Source of the DNA: Cryptomeria japonica
Taxonomy: Eukaryota > Streptophyta > Pinopsida > Cupressales > Cupressaceae
Direction of reading: 5' to 3'
Length of the DNA: 64,000 nucleotides
NCBI RefSeq assembly: GCF_030272615.1
Contig: NC_081409.1
Coordinates: 247,133,502 to 247,197,501, forward strand
Below the pieces are notes generated by a model that made no database searches, was not told the origin of the DNA, and saw nothing but the letters and a program-made list of their open reading frames with translations. A program made the translations under genes and the position numbers. Below are positions 1 through 12,800 of this stretch, in pieces (position 1 is the first letter of the stretch; each line of letters starts with the position of its first letter).

Positions 1-21
1 ATCAATGCCAAAGGGGGAGAT

Positions 22-1510
22 TGTTGGCATATGTGCAGAGTTTGATGACATGATGATATTGTATGTTGTCATTGATGTCAATATGCTGACGTATGAACCA
101 GTATATTAAAATAAGCAAACTGGCAAGGGAACCGGTATGATGATGTGAACCGGTATATGTAAAAATGTGAAGTGGTATGTTTGTTCAAAGTGAACCGGTA
201 TGTTGGAATGTGAACCGATATATGGAAAGTTTTATATCAGGGTTTCATTTGGTATGACTGCTGGTTGGTAGTCTCAGCTTTAGGGTTTCTGGTTGATGCA
301 TTTCAAGTTTGTGTGATTCAATCGATGACATCCTGTAATGGGTTAGCATTGAAATGAAGATCAGATCATGTTGCCACATCAGCCTTGTGCACGTGAAGGA
401 TTTCCTTGAGGATCTTGCATGGAGATTGATCCTATCTACCTCGGGAATGTGCATAGTCTCTGTAAATGGTATAGAGCGCGTGATGGGTTATCAGCTTCCA
501 GAAGAGGCAAAGAACGAATGATGGAGAACGTCTTGAGATGTGTTCAAGATTGTTTTACACTATTCAAAGTGTTTGAACGATTAGGATTGGACCGATTGTA
601 TTGATAACCTAAATTTTTAGGGTTTAGGGTTTATGCTACTGACCTATTTGTTTCCTATAAGGTTGATGATGATTTGCATTGCGAAGTTGTTGGTAAATGT
701 TATGTGTGTATCCAAGTGAAGAGATACTCGATTCTTGCCAGACCAGAGAAGTGTGTTGCTACCTGCAAAGTGTGATTGCAGAAGTAAAGGAGATAAAGTG
801 GATCTGCCTTGGCATTGAGTGTTGTTATTAGATCAGTGTATTACCTGTTGACTTCTAACCATTTCAACAGTTGGAAAATCCCTTAACTGGGTAGCTTTAA
901 TAGGCTTTGGGTAAATCCTTTAACAGGGTGACTCAATTCAATGAGTTCTTCAAATCCTCTTGTAAGGTAACCTTTAACAGGGTTCTAACCTTTAACCAAG
1001 TATTTAGCCATCCCGTAACCAGGTGATCCCTAGCAAGAGTGGTTCATAACAGAACCTATTGTAAAGTCCTTAACCGGATTAGTCTCCTAACAGAGTGGAC
1101 TTCAGAAGAGTTCAAATAACAACTTGTGGGTATTCATCCCCACTGTGGTTTTTCCCAGTTGGGTTTCCATGTGAAAAATCAGAGTCATGTGTGATGCCTT
1201 TTCATGCGATGATTAGTTTTTTCTGTTAAGTGGTAATGCATGCTGAACCAGTGGTCTTTATATTTTTGATGTATTACTTGTTTTTGCATATGGGTGAAGT
1301 GGAAAGGAGATATTAGGTGTGGTGAAGATCTAAGTGTTAACCGATTTATGTCTTTCAGAGTCATTCTGTGTTTTACCGGTAGTACCTTGTTTTAGATCAG
1401 TGATACTGTTTACCAGTTAGTTCAGTCTTTGCGGTTAAAGTGGTTTAAGGAAATTTTTGTCTATATTGATTCACCCCCCCTCTTAGTATCTATTGAGTAA
1501 TTTCTATTCA
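22..1510 (+). mobile_element. 3' LTR of a Ty1/copia element entering from the left edge
   Basis: Bases 10-21 are a purine-rich polypurine tract of the same form that precedes the LTRs of elements C and D in this window, and the LTR starts TGTTGG at 22. The 3' part carries the C-rich 'tcaccccccctctta' block seen near the ends of the other copia LTRs here. The right end is put at a CA near 1510 by analogy; it could be a CA a few bases away. Bases ~125-225 repeat GTGAACCGGTAT-like units and 885-1100 repeat CCTTAACNGG-like units. The internal region of this element lies outside the window. Short reading frames inside (such as 419-604) look like chance. That it is an LTR is fairly sure; the exact right end is not. 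Confidence 0.75.
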
Positions 1511-1673
1511 TCATTATTCATCAAAGATAAAGGAGTTAGATATTGTGGAACCCACGTATCAACCCACTTGCTTGACTCAAACTAATCCCAATCACATCGA
1601 ACACAACTCTGACAAAAAACAAGCCAATGCTCGTGTCCAAATGGTGCATGTACTTGCATATGAGTTGAGAAAT
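1511..1673 (-). pseudogene. C-terminal piece of the split DNA-transposase-like gene
   Basis: Read on the minus strand, this short segment continues the transposase-like gene at 22,392-24,696 once copia element A is removed. Across the junction the frame KIHSF...NSYAST stays open into a cysteine-containing stretch; after one frameshift a segment with SSKWVDTWV and a LTPL-like end follows. Conserved Trp and Cys spacing suggests the true C-terminus, but this is my pattern recognition, not a database match. The last five bases (GAAAT) are the left copy of the target duplication of element A. The boundary with the LTR at ~1510 is uncertain by about 10 bases. Confidence 0.5.
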
Positions 1674-2123
1674 TGTTGGTGTAATTATTTATTCTTATAG
1701 GACATAATTACACTTTACTTAAGTTAACTCAGGATAATGCATCTCATTGTAGTTTGGATATGAGACACTTAGGGAAGTGTGCACATAGGGATGTAGCTTG
1801 TAGGAGAAATTCCATCTTTTGTGGTCTTATCTTTCTGTTACACTCCACATTCGGTGGGTCATCCACCTCTTGTGCAATATTATATTATTTCTCCTACCTA
1901 CCCCTACTTTTTCTTGCCTGCCCTTGTTTCTCATTGAGCCACATGTCATGATTGTGTGCTCACATATCCATTTGGCCTTGCCTATATATGCAGACCTATA
2001 TTCATTGTATTGGTTAATCCAGTTGATCATTTGTATATTGATGAGAATACAGTTTGTTCTTGTCATACTATTGTCTCTCTTTTATGCTTTTCATTGTGCC
2101 CTTGATCTTGGTAAAATCTCACA
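1674..2123 (+). repeat. 5' LTR of element A
   Basis: The 450-bp LTR begins TGTTGGTG and ends CTCACA. It is closely similar to 21,958-22,391 over its whole length, with small indels; for example this copy has about 20 extra bases around 1985-2005. A TATA-like CTATATATGC at about 1982 could be the promoter core. The frame at 1819-2262 lies mostly inside the LTR and is not a gene. Confidence 0.85.
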
Positions 2124-2136
2124 TGGTATCAGAGCC
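2124..2136 (+). other. Primer binding site of element A
   Basis: TGGTATCAGAGCC follows the 5' LTR directly. This is the usual plant copia primer site, complementary to the 3' end of initiator Met tRNA. Elements B, C, D and E have the same site. Confidence 0.85.
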
Positions 2137-2255
2137 ATTGGGGCTTCATTGATTGGTTTTGGGAGACATATTGGAAGGCTTCTGATGCTCTGCAAAAAGG
2201 ACAAGGTTAGGATAAACAAACACCTGAACAAGAAACAACAAGAGTCGATTGTTAG

Positions 2256-3600
2256 ATGTTAGAAAATCATAAATTAAAAACTATCCTAAGCAAGCATATC
2301 AAGAAAGACACTACTAAGCAAAAAGAAAGCTTAAGGAATCTACAAAAGGCAACTAAGCTCCTCCAAATTCTCTCTACCATGTTGGTAGTTTCTCCTTCCT
2401 TGTTCCTCTCCTTTCCAAGTTCCAAAATAGTGTAGCTCTCAACAACTTTTTGCACTATGGATGCTTATGGAGATTCAAGATTAAAGTTTTTGCTCTAAAT
2501 ATGAATGAAAAGCTAATACTAGATGCTATAGATACTAAGATGATTTGTTTTAAACCAAAATGACAATTATATGAGTTTATTATGCTAAAATGCTCTCTAA
2601 AATTCACTATAGATTAAATGCATACAAGTTTTCAGGATCTAGATTATGAAGAAAGGGGCTCTATTTATAGGTAAAATGGAGCAATGGATGGTTGAGATTG
2701 AGTAATCTCAACAAGGGTCAGGATTGAATGATATTCAATCCATGTGAGGGCTTTCAACCCAATCCCAGGATGACAAGTGCCAATGTGAGATAGGTTGAGA
2801 GGAGAGGGAATAAGCATTAAATGCTTGACATGACCTGAAGGTTAACTTGGAAGTTAAGGTCAAGGTTAGTTGAATGGATAAATTCTTTATTCAAAGAGTA
2901 AAGCTTTTATCCAATGGATAAATTCTTGTGCAAAGGCAAAAGGGATAACCATGGTCAAAGTAATAAATGCTTGAGACACATGAGTGCAAGTTGAAATAAC
3001 CATAAATGGTTATGTAAGAACCATAAATGGTCATGTAAGAGCCATTAGTGGTCTTGGAAGACTTTGGAGGTTAAATTGTTGAACACACAAAGCATTAAAT
3101 GCTTTTCAAAGACTTTGAAGTCTTTGAGAAGTGACTCCAAGTTGCTTAGGAATGTGACAATAATTAGGGGATGGATTAGGTTAATTAGGAAGGGCTTAGA
3201 AGAATCTAGAAGGGGGTTAGGATTGCAAGTGGGTTTGGTGGGTGAGGGAAAATAGGATTTTTTATTTAAAATTAATTAATTTATTTCAATAAATGTGTGC
3301 AAGTTTTATATTTTAGGAAAATGCAAGTGGGGGGATAAATGATTTAAATAAATGTTTGATTTAATTTATTTAAAAGAGGAATATGGGATTAAATGAAATA
3401 AATATGATTTATTCATTTAATTGATTGTGAATTTGGTATAATGAATTAATTAAAATAAATTGAATAATTTATTTAATTAATAGGAGAATATTTGAAGATG
3501 AATTAATTAAATATTAATTTAATTAACTAATGGCTAGTGGATTTTTAATCAAATAAATAGGAAATATTCATTTAATTAAATTGGATAGATTTATGTGACT
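2256..3600 (+). repeat. LTR-like dispersed repeat (copy R1)
   Basis: This stretch is related to 59,420-60,650. Shared landmarks in the same order are a TATA-like CTATTTATAG (2661-2670), GCAATGGATGGT, a GCATTAAATGC block, AAGGGATAACCAT followed by GTCAAAG, TGAGAAGTGACT and a long ATTTAATT-rich end. Order plus a TATA box suggest an LTR of an unassigned, probably gypsy-type family that inserted into the leader of element A. Exact ends and target duplication were not resolved. It contains no convincing coding sequence; the frame at 3064-3255 is part of the repeat. Confidence 0.5.
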
Positions 3601-4860
3601 ACAACTTCTATTTTCGAATATGAGGTACTGTGCCTTTTGGAGGCATCCTAGAGCATTTTCGACCTCACCATTGCATCTGGTAGGCCGTTTCCATAAAAAT
3701 CGAGTATAAACTTGACCTATTTTGGCGAAAGTCAAATTTTGGGTGTTGGAGGAATTTTTTAACCAATTCGGGTAGTACGGGACCATACGTAGGGTTGTAC
3801 TACCAGCAGGCTGCTTGCAGTAGCGATCATACTTTTTGTAGATCGCCAAACCGTCCACACACTTTCTAACCTCTGCAACTCTGAGTGTCAGCCTCCGCAA
3901 TCGGTCATTGCCAGCTCTGCCAACCCGACCACTGGCTCTCGCCACCGCTCCGACCATCGACCCCGACACCCTGCAGCCTACCAGCTAGTCACCGGGCTCC
4001 ACCGACTCTAGCCACTAGCAGCCGCCGACATCCTCCTTGCCACTGTGACACACCACCTCCTGATGAACCCACATTTGCCACGTGGCAAGAGGCCACTGGC
4101 TTGTGGAAAACACTCATACACATCATCTGCTCAGTCAGTGCCATGTCAGCATTTCTGTATGGTCAGCCAGGGGTGCAACGACCATTTTGATGGTCATACG
4201 ATCATGAAATTTAACATAGTGATTTACTGATGTCAGCTTGCGTCAACACTTTTTTGAAAATTTGAGACCCCTCTCTGTTGAGCAATTTGGTTTTTTGGGT
4301 CAACTTTGGAGGCTCATAACTTGCTCAATTTTGCTCCTTTTTGGGTTCAATTTTTTTTTATTTGGGCTAATTTTTTGTGCTCTCTGCAATGGTGTGTCTA
4401 TTTTTTTATTTTGGTACATAGGTTTTTTAGAATTTTCAGATTCTCTCATCTGTACCTATCCAATCCTTAATTTTACAACTTCAAAAGCTTCATTTAGGCT
4501 CATACGACCTCCTTTTCAGATATTGTTTTTTTTAAAAATGCATATTTTTTCATCTACTTTCATAATATATGATCATTTTTAAGATATTTTGAGTGGTTAT
4601 TATACTTTCAGATATTGGTCCTTTTTGGCCTACTTGGTACTTGTAATTTTCTTGGATCTTAGTTCATATCTCTTGCATTTTCAGTTTGAGTCTCCTTTGG
4701 CCTCTTTGAGGTAGTTGTAAAGTTGAAATTAGAAGTCCACTTTGCCATTTTTTTTGCAAGTGGCCCATTGTACACGCACTAAGTATAAAGTGCCAAATCA
4801 TCATTTTTTTTGGGGGTTCTTTGATTGAGTGAATTTGGGGGGGTTTTTTGTGTGATTGTG
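3601..4860. other. Leader/spacer with a GC-rich patch and T-rich stretch, no gene
   Basis: No gene is recognised between repeat R1 and the gag remnant of A. Bases ~3880-4120 are GC-rich and strongly C-biased, dense in CCGACC/CCACC-like words, in an otherwise AT-rich setting; this explains the Pro/Ser-rich frame at 3885-4190. Bases ~4240-4870 are T-rich. The part just before 4880 (tctccttgtgccctttc) is probably the true leader of A's gag. The rest may belong to the R1 insertion. Confidence 0.4.
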
Positions 4861-4879
4861 CCTCTCTCTCCTTGTGCCC

Positions 4880-7800
4880 TTTCATTTTTTTTGCTATTAG
4901 TCCTCATAATTTTCCACCTTTAACTCCTCATAATTATGCGTCTTGGAAAATTAAAGCATGGAGCAAACTAATGGAAAAATGACTCATGCATTATATAGAT
5001 GGAACAATAGTAGCACCACTAGATCCTACGGCTTATCCTAATTCTCAGTTAGAATGACTCATTAAGAATTGCATGGCTCTTGGAACTTTGCATAAGTATG
5101 TATCAGATGACCTCATTTTTAACATTGAGAAGTGTTCTACAATCAAAGAGGTTTGGGACATATTTCAGAAATTGTATGGTCAAGTTGATGAAATTAGAGG
5201 TTACAAGATTGACAATGAGCTCACCAACTTGGATCCCAAGAGTTTTGATACAATCCAAGATTATGTCACCAAAGCAAATGAGCTAAGAGAAAAGCTTAAG
5301 GATTGTGGAATTGACAAAAAAGATTCTTAGTTGATATTCAACTTGTTGGACAAGCTATCACCTAAATATGCAACATTTGTTTCTAACTTCCAAACTCATT
5401 GTTTGACAGTGGGGAGTTCCTACACTATGCCTTCATTTGATGCTTTCACAGAAATGTTGATGTTGGAACAATCTAAGTTGTTGAACATGGGGATTCTCAA
5501 GTCTTCAAAGTTCAAGGCTTTGGTTGCTAATCACGGGAGTCAAGGGAGTCAAGGTAAAGATTCCAAGAAGAAGAAGAAGCAATCTAAGTCAAAGCCACAA
5601 CAAGAAAAAGGACAATCATCCTCTCCATCACAAGGTGATTTTTCATCCTCTACCAAGAAGGGGACTCCACCTAAGAAGGATAAACCAACTTGTCATTCTT
5701 GAAAAAATTATGGTCATGATGAGCATCGATGCCACACCAAGAAAGTTGATGAGTTGACACATCTTCTTCAGAAGAACAACATCAATTTTTGATCCACCTA
5801 CAACAAGAGGGATTCATCTCCTTCCTCTTCCTCACAGTCTAAGGGAAAAGGGAAAGCATTTGAGGCTAAAACAGGGTCTTCACAACAATGGATACTTGAC
5901 TCGGGTGCCTCTTAACACATGTCGTCTACAAAGGAGCATATTTCTTCATTGGAGCCATCAAATGTACCTCACATTTACATAGGAGAAGATACACAAGTTG
6001 AGGTTGAAGGGAAAGGTTCACTTGACATGGATGATGGAACATTTGAGAATGTTCTTTATGTTCCTAACTTGTCTACCAATCTTCTCTCTATCTACCAAAT
6101 CACTCACTATGGGAATGGAAAAAGTATTGAGTTTACACCTGATTCAGTTGTGGTAAAGGAACTTGATAATGATGCCTTGGTAGCAGTGGGACAAGTCAAT
6201 GACAACTCAAGGCTTTATTCATTCTCCCACTTTGTACCATGTTCTCCTTCTAGGGCCTTTCTTACTCATTCAAATTCAAAAAGTAAGCTATGGAATGAGT
6301 GGTTTGGTCACCTCAACTATCACTATCTTCAACATCTTAGCACTAAAGACATGGTCATAGGTCTACCTCGAATCAGTTTCTTAGAGGGTGTATATTCAGG
6401 ATGTTCCATGGGCAAACATCCCGAGGAGAAGTTTGATAAGAGGAAAGCTTTGAGAGCTTTGGAAGTTCTTCAACTTGTTCACAATGATCTAGTAGGTCCA
6501 TTTCCATCACCTTCATTGATGACTACTCTCACTTCACTTGGGTCTATTTTCTTGTTCATAAGAGTGAAGTGTTTGACAAATTTCTAGACTTCAAGGCTCA
6601 TGTGGAGAAGCAATTAGGGAAAGTGGTCAAGATTCTTTGCACAGATAATGGAAGGAAATATGTGAACAAAAGACTTGAGTATTTTTGTACATTTGAGGGG
6701 ATTGATCTTCAACATTCAGTTGCCTACACTCCACAATAGAATGAAGTTGTAGAATGGAAGAATAGAACTCTCAAAGAAATGGCTAGCTGTATGATTCATG
6801 CACACTCTCTTGATCCCGCCTTTTGGGAAGAGGCTATCAGTTGTGCCACATACATCCAAAATTGGGTTCCTCACAAAGCTTTGACAGGTATTACTCCTTT
6901 TGAGGCTTGGGCTGGTAGGAAACCAATTGTGAGACATTTTAGAGTGTTTGGGTGTCCGGCATGGGCTCTCATTCCTCCGTAGAAACACACGACATTGGAA
7001 CCTTAGAGTAGGCCTTGTATTTTTGTTGGATATTCTAAGGGTGTTAAGGCATATCGATTGATGGATCCTAAGACACATGAGGTATTTATTGAGAGGAGTG
7101 TTCATTTGAGGAAATCTCTCCTAGCTTAGCCTCCCTTCCTCCTCTACCTTCCTCCATTATGGATAGTGATGAGAGTGATTCAAATGGTGAGACTCCTTCA
7201 ACTCTGACTTGCAGGGTTACACCTCCATAGGGTCCACTTGCAGTTGAGGAGCCTCATTGTCCACCTCCACCTAGATCGTGTTGGGCTTGACAGACACTTG
7301 AGTTAGTGGGTTCTCTCGTTGGGGATCCTTCAGATATATGGAGGACTCGATCAAGGCATCACGATCTTCCACATGCATACATTGCTACCACTTTCGATCC
7401 ACAGACATTTTAGGAAGCATCAGGGGTTCCTGACTAGGACCAAGATATGGAGTAAGAGTATAGTTCCTTGATAAGGAACAACACATGGGAGTTAGTCCCT
7501 CTACCTAAGGGGAGAAAGATGGTTCAATGTAAGTGGATCTATCATACCAAATTTGCAGCGGATGGTAGTGTGGATAAGTATAAGGCTCAACTTGTTGTGA
7601 AAGGTTTCTCTCAGGTTCCAGGTGTTGACTATACTGAGACCTTTGCACCCATAGCCAAGATGAATTCCATTCACTTGACACTTGCTATTGCTATAACTCA
7701 TGGTTGGGTTGTACATCAGATGGATGTGAAGAGTGCCTTTCTTCATGGAAATCTTGATGAGGAGATATATGGAGCAGCCACAGGGTTTCATCCAAGATTC

Positions 7801-8860
7801 TTCCTTGGTTTGCAGATTGAGGAAATCTCTCTATGGCCTTAAGCAGGTCCCCAGGGCTTGGTATGCCAAGATGGATTCCTTTCTTCTCTCAGCAGGGTTC
7901 ACCAGGTGTCATTCTGATCCAAATGTCTACATTTTTCAACGAGATGACTCACACTTGATACTTGTGCTCTATGATGATTTGATCATTACAGGGAGTACCG
8001 CATCCATCATTAGTAGTGTCAAATCTACTTTGCATGACAAATTTTCTAAGACTAACTTGGGTCACTACTTTCTTAGGATAGAGATTTCACAGTCACCTTT
8101 TGGAATTATATTATCACAGCCCAAGTATTCTCTTGATCTACTTGCATGCATGGTTGATTGTAAGCATGCATCGACTCCCTTTCTTGTAGGAGTCAAGCTT
8201 GAGGCTAGGTGCTCTTCTCCACCAGTTGATGCTACATTGTATCGTCAGCTTGTGGGTAGTCTCATCTACTTGACTCACACACGTCCTGACATTTCATTTG
8301 CGGTTGGCATGGTTTCCCACTTCATATAAGAACCACATGAGCTTCATTGGAAAGCCACCAAATGCATCTTACATTACATCTACAAAACACATCATTATGG
8401 TATTCACTATGCAGCAGGCACAAGACTTTGCTTGGTTGGTTACACAGACCCTGATTGGGCTGGCGATCTTGATGATCGTAAGTCTACTTCTAGTTATAGC
8501 TTCCACCTTGGTTCGGGCCCCATTTGTTGGCAGAGAAAGAAGAAACATGCTATTTCTCTCTTTGACTGAGGCTGAGTATCGAGGGGCTGTTAACACAGCG
8601 ATTGAGACTATTTGGCTTTAGCCTATTCTCACAGAGTTTGGGTTCTCCACTCCATGACCGATCTCGAAGAACCGGGTTCAACATCACTAAACCAAACACA
8701 TTGAGATTCATATGCACTACATCTGAGAGCTGATTCAGGAGTAGGTCATTGATTTGCAGTATTGTCCTACAACAGAGTAGGTTGTAGACATATTCACCAA
8801 ACCCTTCACTTAGAGTAAGTTCTAGTAGTTGTGAGCTCTCTTGGGGGTGCAGGATGTTTC
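4880..8860 (+). pseudogene. Gag-Pol polyprotein remnant of copia element A
   Basis: Domains follow in copia order across several frames. Gag is at ~4900-5560 (PPLTPHNYASWKIKAW near the start). A zinc knuckle at ~5690 has its second Cys replaced by a stop. Protease carries DSGAS (~5900). Pre-integrase has a His/Cys region (~6300-6420). The integrase core holds LVHNDL, CTDNG and VVEWKNRT. Reverse transcriptase runs ~7460-8100 with NNTWELVPLPKG, QMDVKSAFLHG and LYDDLII, where the usual YVDD has lost its Val. RNase H starts ~8430 and a VVDIFTKPF-like C-terminus is at ~8780. A one-base frameshift lies near 7770 and many in-frame stops are TAG where Gln is expected. It cannot encode a working protein. 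Confidence 0.85.
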
Positions 8861-8960
8861 ATTAGGAGGGTTTAGTTGACTTCTCCTTCCTCTCTTATGG
8901 TGGGACTTTTTCCTCTTTGAGATTTTGTCCTTCTTCTTTGAGAGTCTTTTGTACATTTAT

Positions 8961-9856
8961 TGTTGGAATAGAAGGAACCCAAGAACACTGAGAGGGGGGG
9001 GTGAATCAGTGTTTTGCCAGTGATATAAGATTTTACCTTATTATAACATACACATGTAAACTGGTAAATGAAGAAACATATAACATGAAGTAAATAAACC
9101 AACCACATGAATGAACACCATAACACACTGAATTTTATATGTGAAAAACCTCAAAGAGGAAAAACCACATTGAGATTTGTGACCCACAATATGAATTCAC
9201 AGGTCATATGAAAGATATTACATAGCATGGGGGCCTGCACATGTAGGGAGGTATACTGCCTAGAACACACTTCTCAACACAAAAGAGTCTCACTAACTAC
9301 AGGCTTCTACTAAGATAAAACAATAATGGTGAACTCACAAAATGCATCTGCAATGCCAAAAAGAGTTTTGGTTATAGCTTTGTTTTGTACTAGTTCATAA
9401 ACCCTAAACCCTTTTACTGGTATCTCCTTTACTCTAAGAAAGATTTACAAACTGTCTACTAACCATTGCATGATATTACTTTTGCATATAAATGATCTAC
9501 ATACATATCCTTTGCATCAATTTTTTCTCCACATTCGTTATCTACATTCTCTTATATCAAAATGACCTAATAAACTGGCTTATATACCATTTACAAAAAA
9601 TATGCCTTATGTCAGCTTACAACACATTACAAAAGATATTCAATGTCAGTTCTGTACAATAATTACAAAATTATATTACAAATAAAACCTTCTGGACCCC
9701 AGACTAATGTTGACTTCATTGAAGTGTAGGATGCTAGTATCGGTGCCAATGTCGGTGTATGTCGGTATCTGTCAATAGCTTCCGGTATATGCATTCTATA
9801 GAACCTTGTTGCCATCAATGACAACATATGAATCCAATGAGTGTCAATTGCCAACA
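8961..9856 (-). repeat. 3' LTR of element B (left on plus strand)
   Basis: The 896-bp LTR ends CCAACA at 9856, followed by the complement of a polypurine tract (ATCTCCCCCTTTGG). It aligns through its length with 14,078-14,454 plus 21,226-21,765. Many CpG sites kept in the other LTR are TpG or CpA here, for example actgg at 9060 against accgg at 14,190. The AAACCCTAAACCC near 9410 is only two telomere-like units and is LTR sequence. Confidence 0.88.
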
Positions 9857-9872
9857 ATCTCCCCCTTTGGAA

Positions 9873-12800
9873 TTGATGGCAATACTCATGTGAAAAATGG
9901 ATTCCTTGCCGGTTCAACTAAAACTGAAACATGCTCCCCCTGAGCTGATTGACCATGATTGCATTTATCTCCTCCTTTGATTAATATACTCTTTGTTTGA
10001 TATCCTCCCCCTAGGATTATATACATACTTTCCTTTTCATTTCATTTTTCACATACATATGCTCCCCCTTTGGTACCAATGCCAAAGTCCAGTGAAAGAA
10101 TTGAAAGAATTGTTAGGAATATATGCAAAAGAATGAATAATTACAAATTACTTACTGGAGCTTGACCAATTTCAAGATTTATAGATAAGCTTTCTCTAGT
10201 AACTATATATAAGTATCCAAGCCGGTTTTGAATGTTTCGGATATGGATACAAGTCCACTCAGTAAATGTGCAAGTGATTCTTTCTCAGTGACTTCTGCCG
10301 CTATGGGATTCCCAAGCATATCCATGCATTCCCTCTTATGTACACCAAGTGAATCCAATCTTGGACTCACTAGACCTCTGAGACTTCTGGATCTTCGAAT
10401 GATGTTATCTCTTCCCTTTTCAAAAGAAAAAATTTGGTTCTCCAAATTCAAAATTTGTCCATCAATAGATATTGTAAGTGAAGTTAGTCCATCAAAAGAA
10501 TTAGCAATATTAACAATCTTTTCTTGTAACTCCTTTATCCTCTTATCTACATTTTCTATAAGAATCTCTATATTACAATAGACCCTTTAAATGTTAGTAC
10601 ACTGTTTCAAAGAATTTTCAATAAGTATAAGTTTCTCTTCAATCTTCCTCTTTTATGTCTCAATAATTTGGTCAAAAGTGACTTTCTTAGCCAAATTAAA
10701 TCTTTCAAGTGCTTCTAGTCAGAATCTGTTGTAATGATTGGAAGTTTTTAGAGATGTGTTCTATCAATGCCTTAAGCTTGCCGGAAGGGCTCTCTTCATT
10801 TTCAATCATACATTCCATAATCAGTCTGTGCAAAACTGTTATTGACTAATCTATTATCCCCTTGTCTACAGATCCCTCCTTTATTAATTTTTGAGCAGTC
10901 ATCATCATTATCTCTATGGGACCCATCTCTAAGATTGATTTCTTCTCAACTTAATAAGTGTCAATTTCCAAAAGTTTTGATGAGGAATCAACTGTCAGTT
11001 TAGTTCTGGTTGTTTGTGCAGCTTTACTCTTATCAGTCTCCTTTTCTTTATCATCTTCTGGTGTATCCCTTTTCTCATCCTCTTTTTCACTGGTGGCTTC
11101 GCCACTTGGTGAAGTATCTATCACTACTGGTGGATTATTATCCATAATATTATCTGTATCCTGTACATTATCTATTTTACCTTTCTCAAATTGCACATAT
11201 GTTGTCTCTGTCAGTTTAGCCTATACACTATCATTAATTTTAGGTTTATCTGCCAGTGGAGTCTGTACACACTTATTTGATTGAGAATTATCTATTGGTT
11301 CATTCAAATTTTTATTTGAGTTCCCCAAAATTTCTTTTCCTTTTGATCTATCCAGAATGGTGGGAGTTGTTGCCTTAGCAAATTCTTCTCGGGAAGTAAG
11401 GAAATCAGGATTCTTTTGGAAAAAATTTAGCACATCCTTCTCTGGTCTCATTTATTATTTCATTGACTCTACCCATCATTACGCTTATTTGCCAAGGTTT
11501 GCTGCTAAAGATTGTTCTATTTGCAACTTCTATACATATTTTTTTTACCAATTATTTATAGAACCGCAAATGCCTAAAAGTTCAACTTCTTTAATCTCTA
11601 TGTCCCTCTTGACTACATCTAATCTCCTTGCATCCAACTTATTGTACAAAGATAAAGGATTTTCCTTCAAAATATCTATCAAAGCCTTCTCATATATGTC
11701 TAAATATAACAAAATTGCTTCTTCCATTTCATTTTGCTCATTGTCATCTAAATGCTCATAAAAAATTGACACATTCTTCAAAATTCCATCTTTAGTTACC
11801 TCATCAATTAATTATGCACAAGTCATTTTACCGAATTCAATTTCTTCACCTATCTCACTCTTTTTCTTCTTCTTGCTGGGGGTTGCAGGGGCGGATGGAG
11901 TTGGCTTCCTCTTCTAGGTAGGTTTCCTTTCCGGAGCTGTGGATGTTGTTGTCACCTTTCTTACTAGCTTCCTCCTTGATTCCATCTCCCTCTCTTCTAC
12001 TAGAGGCTTGTCAACTTTCTTCCTCTGTACCCTTCTGAATGCAAGAGGTTGATTATCCTCAGTATTAGAGTCAGAAGTGATAGAAGATATGAAGGTTTTT
12101 GGCCTCTTTACCTCTGGAGCACTTTTCACTCCAGTCATTGCTGGTTGATCTACCGGTTTAGATCCAAAACCTAGTTCTGTATCTATCCTGTGAATTACAT
12201 TCTGAACAAAAGTAGACATTTTGTCTATTTTATTTTCCCTCCTTTTCTTATTGAAACCAATATTAACTTCAAGTGCCTAAATCCTCCAAAGTGCAGTGAA
12301 TATAAGCTCTGACATCTTCCACATATACTATGCCATCGGGAACCCTCGAAAATGCGCTAGTAGAGTCTTCTTTCATTTCTATTTAAGAAACTTATTTGAA
12401 AACAAATCTAAGCCTATCCTTAACCTCAACTACAATGGGATTCATAATGAAAGTAGGAGCAAAGGATGATCTAAATGCCATTTCAAAGAAATACTTGGAT
12501 AACAATTGCCGGTTGAAAGATCTTGATGACTTCTTAGAAAACTACTAGAAATCTCTTTAGAATTCCTTTGCTCGCTTTTGATTGCCTATGGTTCATCTTT
12601 TCTTCACTCTAGTTTGCTCGAGTGATGGGTTAGTGAAAATGAGTTGATTTTCCCTTTTTACTAGCAAGTAAACCCTAATTCTTCATTGTCATAAATGCTT
12701 ATCGATGTGTCCTATCGGATGTTGGTTTCACAGTTTTATGTTGGATAAAACTCCATCAATGATAAATACCAATCTCTAGATATCTTTCTAGATCTCTTCT

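Noticed and set aside
2124-2136. tRNA-like TGGTATCAGAGC words (also 15,566, 27,132 and complement of ~14,064)
   Set aside because: They are primer binding sites next to LTRs; no tRNA cloverleaf surrounds them.
1819-2262. 147-codon hydrophobic frame
   Set aside because: Lies mostly in the LTR of element A; the sister LTR shows the same frame only in part, so it is not selected.
3885-4190. 101-codon Pro/Ser/His-rich frame
   Set aside because: Explained by the GC-rich island; no domain and no supporting start or splice context.
9405-9425. AAACCCTAAACCC, telomere-like repeat (also near 620 and 21,310)
   Set aside because: Only two units each time and inside LTRs; ordinary LTR sequence, not interstitial telomere arrays.
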